Shown piece by piece: positions 58,507-64,000 of a stretch of DNA of 64,000 bases (position 1 is the stretch's first letter; each line of letters opens with the position of its first letter). The notes under the pieces were generated by a model. It had not been told where the DNA came from. It did no database searches and saw nothing but the letters and a program-made list of their open reading frames with translations. This DNA comes from Ehretia macrophylla (Eukaryota > Streptophyta > Magnoliopsida > Boraginales > Ehretiaceae). The position numbers and the translations under genes are program-made. Location: the NCBI GenBank assembly GCA_037974665.1, contig CM075780.1, positions 2,824,501 to 2,888,500 on the forward strand. The letters run 5' to 3'.

Positions 58507-59062
58507 CTTTTCAATTTTTTTTGCCCTGGTTAGGGTTGCCAAGATACTTTATCCACAAAATCTCTATTATTGAGTCCCACGGAGCATTGGGCAAGACAAC
58601 TTCGTATCACGTAGAGGCTGGGCCCGCAAACCGAGGACGTAGGGTTTGTGACCAGGTCTCCGTCACTCCGGTGCCCATAACTTTTGATCCTTAATTGTTA
58701 CGCGGTGCATAGCATACCATTGCAAAGCTCTCTTAAAGCTCTACGATGGGACAGGCAGCTTGCTCGCTGTGCCCGTTTTTGGAGCCCAAAATTGAACGTT
58801 TTCATCAGTTTCATGCCAATTTTCTACTTTTGCTCTATTTTTCCATCCCGGATCGTACGTCGTGAACTGTTAAAAGGACGACAACCAGACTCGCGGGACA
58901 TCAGACGGCCCTACAACGTGTCGATATCACGTCTTGCTAGGATTCTGCGTTGTTGAAGCGGATGGGTTGTTGTTAAGCCCATTGGGCCTTTTGAATGGGC
59001 TATGTCTCTAGGCTGGGACTGTGAACAGTTAACACATAAAGGAATTGTGCCCTCAACATGAC

Positions 59063-59181
59063 GGGTGGGATCATACCAGCACTAATGCACCGGATCCCAT
59101 CAGAACTTCGAAGTTAAGCATGCTTGGGCGAGAGTAGTACTAGGATGGGTGACCCCCTGGAAAGTCCTCGTGTTGCACCCC
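59063..59181 (+). rRNA. 5S rRNA gene copy B13
   Basis: Changes include C6G, C46T, G58A in box A and G99A. Box C is otherwise intact. Upstream form CAGTT/CATAAAGG. Its spacer shares GGGTTGTCAAG with copy B18. Confidence 0.86.
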
Positions 59182-59738
59182 CTTTTCAATTTCTTTTGCC
59201 CTGGTTAGGGTTGTCAAGATACTTTATCCACCAAATATCTATTACTAAATCCCACGGAACATTGGGCAAGGCAAATTCGCTTCACGTAGAGGTTGGGCCC
59301 GTAAACCGAGGGCGTAGGGTTTCTGACCAGGTCTCCGTCGCTTCGGTGCCCATAACTTTTGATCCGTAAGGAGTTACGAGGCGCACAGCATACCGTTGCA
59401 AAGTTCACTGAGAGCTCTACGACGGGGGCAGCCAACTTGCTTGCTTTGCCCTTTTTTCGAGCCCAAAATCGAACCATTTCATCAGTTTCAGTAAATTTGT
59501 TTATTTTGTTCTATTTTTTCGTCCCGGATCGTACGTCGTGAACTGTTAAAAGGACGATAACGTGACTCGCGGGACATCAGAGGGCTCTACAACGTGTAGA
59601 TATCACGTCTTGCGTGGATGCTTCGTTGTTGAAGTGGATGGGTATCCGTTAAGCCCATTGGGCCTTTTGAATGGACCATCTCTCTAGGTTGGGACTGTGA
59701 ACCGTTAACAAATATAGGAATTGTGCCCTCAACATGAC

Positions 59739-59857
59739 GGGTGTGATCATACCTGCACTAATGCACCGGATCCCATAAGAACTACGAAGTTAAGCATGCT
59801 TGGGCGAGAGTAGTACAAGGATGGGTGACCCCTTGGAAAGTCCTCGTGTTACACCCG
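59739..59857 (+). rRNA. 5S rRNA gene copy B14, diverged
   Basis: Changes include C6T, C39A, C47A, G58A, T79A, box C changes (CCCCTTGGAAAG) and G113A. Upstream form CAAATATAGG. Confidence 0.83.
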
Positions 59858-60414
59858 CTTTTCAATTTTTTTTTGCCCTGGTTAGGCTTGCCAAAATACT
59901 TTATCCACCAAATCTCTGTTACTGAATCCCACGGAACATTGGGCAAGACAACTTTGCTTCACGTAGAGGCTGGGCCCGCAAACCGAGGGCGTGCAGTTTG
60001 TGACTAGGTCTCCGTCGCTCCAGTGCCCATAACTTTTGATCCGTAAGGAGTTACGTGGTGCATAGCATACCGTTGCGAAGCTCTCTGAGAGCTCTATGAC
60101 GGGGGCAGCCAGCTTGCTCGCTTTGCCCTTTTTGGAGCCCAAAATCGAATGTTTTCATCAGTTTCAGGACACTATTCTCTTTTTTCTCTATTTTTCCATC
60201 CAGGATTGTACGTCGTGAACTGTTAAAAGGACAACAACCTGACTCGCAGGACATCAGAGGGCCCTACAACGTGTCGATATCACGTCTTGCGAGGATGCTG
60301 CGTTGTTGAAGCGGATGGGTTGTCGTTAAGCCCAATGGGCGTTTTGAATGGGCCATCTCTCTAGACTGGGACTGTGAACCGTAAACACATATGGGATTTG
60401 TGCTTCAACATGAC

Positions 60415-60533
60415 GAGTGTGATCATACCAGAACTAACGCACCAGATCCCATCAGAACTCTGAAGTTAAGCGTGCTTGGGCAAAAGTAGTGCAAAGATGG
60501 GTGACCCCCTAGGAAGTCCTCGTGTCGCACCCC
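60415..60533 (+). pseudogene. 5S rRNA gene copy B15, degenerate
   Basis: About fourteen changes: G2A, C6T, C18A, T24C, G30A, C47T, G68A, G70A, A77G, T79A, G81A, G97A and T112C among them. The intermediate element and box C are disrupted. The upstream element is CATATGGG. Confidence 0.88.
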
Positions 60534-61092
60534 CCTTTTCAATTTTTTTTGCCTTGGTTAGGGTTGCCAAGATACTTTATCCACCAAATCTCTATTACTG
60601 AATCCCATGGAACATTGGGCAAGACAACTTCGTTTCACGTAGAGGCTGGGCCCGCAAACCGAGGGCGTAGGGTTTGTGACCAGGTCTCCATCGCTCCGGT
60701 GCCCATAACTTTTGATCCGTAAAGAGTTACGCGGCGCACAGCATACTGTTGCAAAGCACTCTGAGAGCTCTACGACAGGGGCAGCCAGCATGCTTGCTGT
60801 GCCAGTTTTTAGAGCCCAAAATCGAACGTTTTCATCAGTCTAAGGCCACTTTTCTTCTTTTGCTCTGTTTTTTCGTCCCGGATCATACGTCGTGAACTGT
60901 TAAAAGGACGACAACCTGAATCGCGGGACATCAGAGTGCCCTACAACGTTTCGATATAACGTCTTGCGAGGATGCTACGTTGTTGAAGCAGATGGGTTGT
61001 CGTTAAGCCCTTTGGGCCTTTTGAATGGGCCATCTCTCTAGGCTGGGACTGTGAACAATTAACACATAAAGGAATTGCACCCTCAACATGAC

Positions 61093-61211
61093 GGGTGCCA
61101 TCATACCAGCACTAATGCATCGGATCATATCAGAACTTCGAAGTTAAGCGTGTTTGGGCGAGAGTAGTACTAGGATGGGTGACCCCCTGGGAAGTCCTTG
61201 TGTTGTACCCC
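61093..61211 (+). rRNA. 5S rRNA gene copy B16, diverged
   Basis: GCATCGGATCATATC segment, C46T, C61T, C107T and C114T. It shares the GATCATATC form with copy B11. Upstream form CAATT/CATAAAGG. Confidence 0.85.
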
Positions 61212-61769
61212 CTTTTCAATTTTTTTTGCCCTGGTTAGGGTTGCCAAGATACTTTATCCACCAAATCTCTATTACTGAATCCCACGGAACATTGGGCAAG
61301 ACAACTTCGCTTCACGTAGAGGCTGGGCCTGCAAACCAAGGGCGTAGGGTTTGTGACCAGGTCTTCGTCGCTCCGTTGCCCATAACTTTTGATCCGTATG
61401 GAGTTACTCGGCGCACAACATACCGTTGGAAAGCTCTCTCAAAGCTCTACGATGGGGTTAACCAGCTTGCTCGCTGTCCCCATTTTTGGAGCCCAAAATC
61501 GAAGATTTTCATCAATTTCATGCCACTTTTCGACTTTTGCTCTATTTTTCCGTCCCGGATCATATGTCGTCAACTGTTAAAAGGATGACAACCTGACTTT
61601 CGGGACATCAGAGGGCCCTACGACATGTCGATATCACATCTTGCGAAGATCCTGCGTTGTTGAAGCAGATGTGTTGTTGTTAAGCCCATTGGGCCTTTTG
61701 AATGGGCCATCTCTCTAGGCTGGGACTGTGAACCGTTAACACATATAGGAATTGTGCCCTCAACATAAC

Positions 61770-61888
61770 GGGTGCGATCATACCAGCACTAATGCATCGG
61801 ATCCCATCAGAACTCCGAAGTTAAGCGTTCTTGGGCAAGAGTAGTACTAGGATGGGTGACCCCTTGGGAAGTCCTCGTGTTGCACCCC
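61770..61888 (+). rRNA. 5S rRNA gene copy B17
   Basis: C28T (GCATCGG), G60T in box A, G68A and C95T. Upstream form CCGTT/CATATAGG. Confidence 0.86.
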
Positions 61889-62445
61889 CTTTTCAATTTT
61901 TATTGCCCTGGTTAGGGTTGCCAAGATACTTTATCCACCAAATTTCTATTACTGAATCCCAAGGAACATTGGGCAAGACAACTTCGCTTCACGTAGAGGC
62001 TGCGCCCGTAAACCGAGGGCGTAGGGTTTGTGACCAGGTCTCCATCTCTCCGATGCCTATAACTTTTGATCCGTAATTGTTACGCTGCGCACAACAAACC
62101 GTTGCAAAGCTCTCTAAGAGCTTTACGGTGGGGGTAGCCAGCTAGCTCGCTGAGCCCGTTTTTGGAGCCCAAAATCGAACGTTTTCATCAGTTTCAGGCC
62201 ACTATTCTTCTTTTGCCCTGTTTTTTCGTCCCAGATCGTACGTCGTGAACTGTTAAAAGGATGACAACCTGACTCGCAGGACATCAGAGGGCCCTGCAAC
62301 GCGTCGATATCACGTTTTGCTAGTATGCTGCATTGTTGAAGCGGATGGGTTGTTGTTAAACCCATTGGGCCTTTTGAATGGGCTATATCTCTAGGCTGGG
62401 ACTGTGAACAGTTAACACATAAATGAATTGTGCCCTCAACATGAT

Positions 62446-62564
62446 GGGTGCGATCATACAAGTACTAATGCATCGGATCCCATCAGAACTTTGAAGTTAA
62501 GCGTGCTTGGGCGAGAGAAGTACTAGGATGGGTGACCCCCTGGGAAGTCCTCGTGTTGCACCCC
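62446..62564 (+). rRNA. 5S rRNA gene copy B18
   Basis: Changes around nt 14-18 (ATACAAGTAC), GCATCGG, two changes before box A (CTTTGAAG) and T73A. Upstream form CAGTT/CATAAATG. Confidence 0.85.
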
Positions 62565-63121
62565 ATTTTTAATTTTTTTTGCCCTGGTTCGGGTTGTCAA
62601 GATACTTTATCCACCAAATCTCTATTACTGAATCCCACAGAACATTGGGCAAGACAACTTCGCTTCACGTAGAGGTTGGGCCCGCAAACCGAGGGAGTAG
62701 GGTTTGTGACCAGGTCTCCGTCGCTCCGGTGCCCATAACTTTTGATCCGTAAGGAGTTACGCGGCGCACAACATACCGTTGCAAAGTTCTCTGAGAGCTC
62801 TACGACGGGGGCAGCCAGCTTGCTCGCTGTGCCCTTTTTGGAGCCCAAAATCGAACGTTTCCATCAGTTTCTGGCCACTTTTCTTCTTTTGCTCTGTTTT
62901 TCTGTCCCGGATCATACGTTGTGAACTGTTAAAAGGATGACAACGAGACTCGCGGGACATTAGAGGGCCCTACAATGTGTCGATATAACGTCTTGTGAGG
63001 ATGCTGCATTGTTGAAGCAGATAGGTTGTCGTTAAGCCCATTAGGCCTTTTGAATGGGCCACCTCTCTAGGTTGGGACTGTGAACCGTTAACACATATAG
63101 GAATTGTGCCCTCAACATGAC

Positions 63122-63240
63122 GGGTGCGATCATACCAGAACTAATGCACCGGATCCCATCAGAACTCCGAAGTTAAGCGTGCTTGGGCGAGAGTAGTACT
63201 AGGATGGGTGACGCCCTGGGATGTTCTCGTGTTGCACTCC
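63122..63240 (+). rRNA. 5S rRNA gene copy B19
   Basis: C18A, C92G in box C, changes after box C (GGGATGTTCTCG) and a weakened 3' end (CACTCC). The GGGATGTTCTCG form is shared with the truncated copy B1. Upstream form CATATAGG. Confidence 0.87.
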
Positions 63241-63797
63241 CTTTTCAATTTTTTTTGCCCTGGTTAGGGTTGCCAAGATACTTTATACACAAAATCTCTA
63301 TTACTGAATCCCACGGAAGATTGGTCAAGACAACTTCGCTTCATGTAGAGGCTGGGCCCGCAAACCGAGGGCGTAGGGTTTGTGACCAGGTCTCCATCGC
63401 TCCCGTGTCCATAACTTTTGATTCGTAAGGAGTTACGCGTCACAAAGCATACCGTTGCGAAGTTCTCTGAGTGCTCTACGACGGGGGCAGCCTGCTTGCT
63501 CACTGTGCCCATTTTTGGAGCCCAAAATCGAACGTTTTGATCAGTTTCAGGCCACTTTTCTTCTTTTGCTCTATTTTTCCATCCCGGATCACACGTCGTG
63601 AACTATTAAAAGGACGACAATCTGACTCGCGGGACATCAGAGGGCCCTACAACGTGTCGATATCACATCTTGCGAGGATGCTGCGTGTTGAAGCGGATGG
63701 GTTGTCGTTAAGCCCATTGGGCCTTTTGAATGGGCCATCTCTCTAGGGTGGGACTGTGAACTGTTAACACATATAGGAATTGAACCCACAACATGAC

Positions 63798-63916
63798 GGG
63801 TGCGATCATACCAGCACTAATGCACCGGATCCCATCAGAACTCCAAAGTTAAGCGTGCTTGGGCGAGAGTAGTACTAGGATGGGTGACCCCCTGGGAAGC
63901 CCTCGTGTTGCACCCC
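63798..63916 (+). rRNA. 5S rRNA gene copy B20
   Basis: Near-consensus: one change before box A (TCCAAAG) and T103C. Upstream form CTGTT/CATATAGG. The least diverged B copy in the window. Confidence 0.92.
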
Positions 63917-64000
63917 CTTTTCAAAATTTTTGCCCTGGTTAGGGTTGCCAAGATACTTTATCCACCAAATATCTATTACTGAATCCCACGGAACATTGGG

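Larger units (their letters stand above)
55381..64000 (+). repeat. 5S rDNA array, subtype B, last block (13 genes)
   Basis: Continues the unit interrupted by element 3 and runs to the window end. Gene spacing is 677, 677, 655, 645, 675, 676, 676, 678, 677, 676, 676 and 676 bp. The 655-bp unit lacks about 22 bp of spacer near 57291 and the 645-bp unit lacks about 33 bp near 58170. No protein-coding gene is visible. Confidence 0.95.
57743..64000 (+). repeat. Five-unit (about 3.38-kb) higher-order repeat in subtype B
   Basis: Genes at 57743, 58388, 59063, 59739 and 60415 pair with those at 61093, 61770, 62446, 63122 and 63798, at distances 3350, 3382, 3383, 3383 and 3383. Pair-specific marks: GATCATATC genes and CTCTCAAAGCTC spacers (pair 1), TAATTGTTACG (pair 2), GGGTTGTCAAG and AATGGGCTAT (pair 3). 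TATA variants follow A-T-A-T-T in both copies. Confidence 0.78.

Overview
This window is plant nuclear DNA. It is a long 5S ribosomal DNA tandem array, all genes on the + strand, invaded by LTR retrotransposons. The evidence is about 40 full-length copies of a 119-nt plant-type 5S rRNA gene, each followed by T-rich RNA polymerase III terminators and carrying a TATA-like element near -28. The unit is about 677 bp. The inserted elements are plant Ty3/gypsy chromoviruses (Tekay/Del-like, with a C-terminal chromodomain) and one TRIM, all using an initiator-tRNA-Met primer site. A seed plant, probably a eudicot, is the most I can infer. I see no host protein-coding gene.

Layout. 1-15467: homogeneous array, here called subtype A, with 22 intact genes. 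15468-16251: a minus-strand TRIM lying exactly at the border between two array subtypes. 16252-18057: start of the more diverged array, subtype B. 18078-28430: non-autonomous LTR element (element 1) with 3.7-kb LTRs and no gag-pol. 28431-28874: B units. 28875-33257: a 4.38-kb solo LTR splitting a 5S gene, with a 5-bp target duplication. 33258-34012: B units. 34013-44376: a decayed autonomous relative of element 1 (element 2), whose gag-pol frame holds seven in-frame stops and whose 3' LTR is truncated. 44377-45852: B units. 45853-55380: a complete, very young Ty3/gypsy element (element 3) with an intact 1538-codon gag-pol, 2294-bp LTRs differing at one site that I can find, and a perfect 5-bp target duplication. 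55386-64000: 13 B genes.

Array dynamics. Subtype A genes carry zero to four changes each, mostly one to three. Subtype B genes carry several, some destroying the internal promoter, and all four gypsy-type insertions lie in B. Multi-unit repeats are visible: a four-unit (2708 bp) repeat at the start of A, two identical adjacent units, a 157-bp spacer duplication, and a five-unit repeat in B in which two linked promoter variants (CATAAAGG and CATATAGG) follow an A-T-A-T-T order.

Less expected structure lies in the LTRs. Three LTR families share a donor-like AG|GTGAGG, a conserved GC-rich hairpin module, and a polypyrimidine-CAG acceptor-like site in the same order. This suggests an LTR-embedded intron of 1.3-1.95 kb, which is inferred from sequence only.
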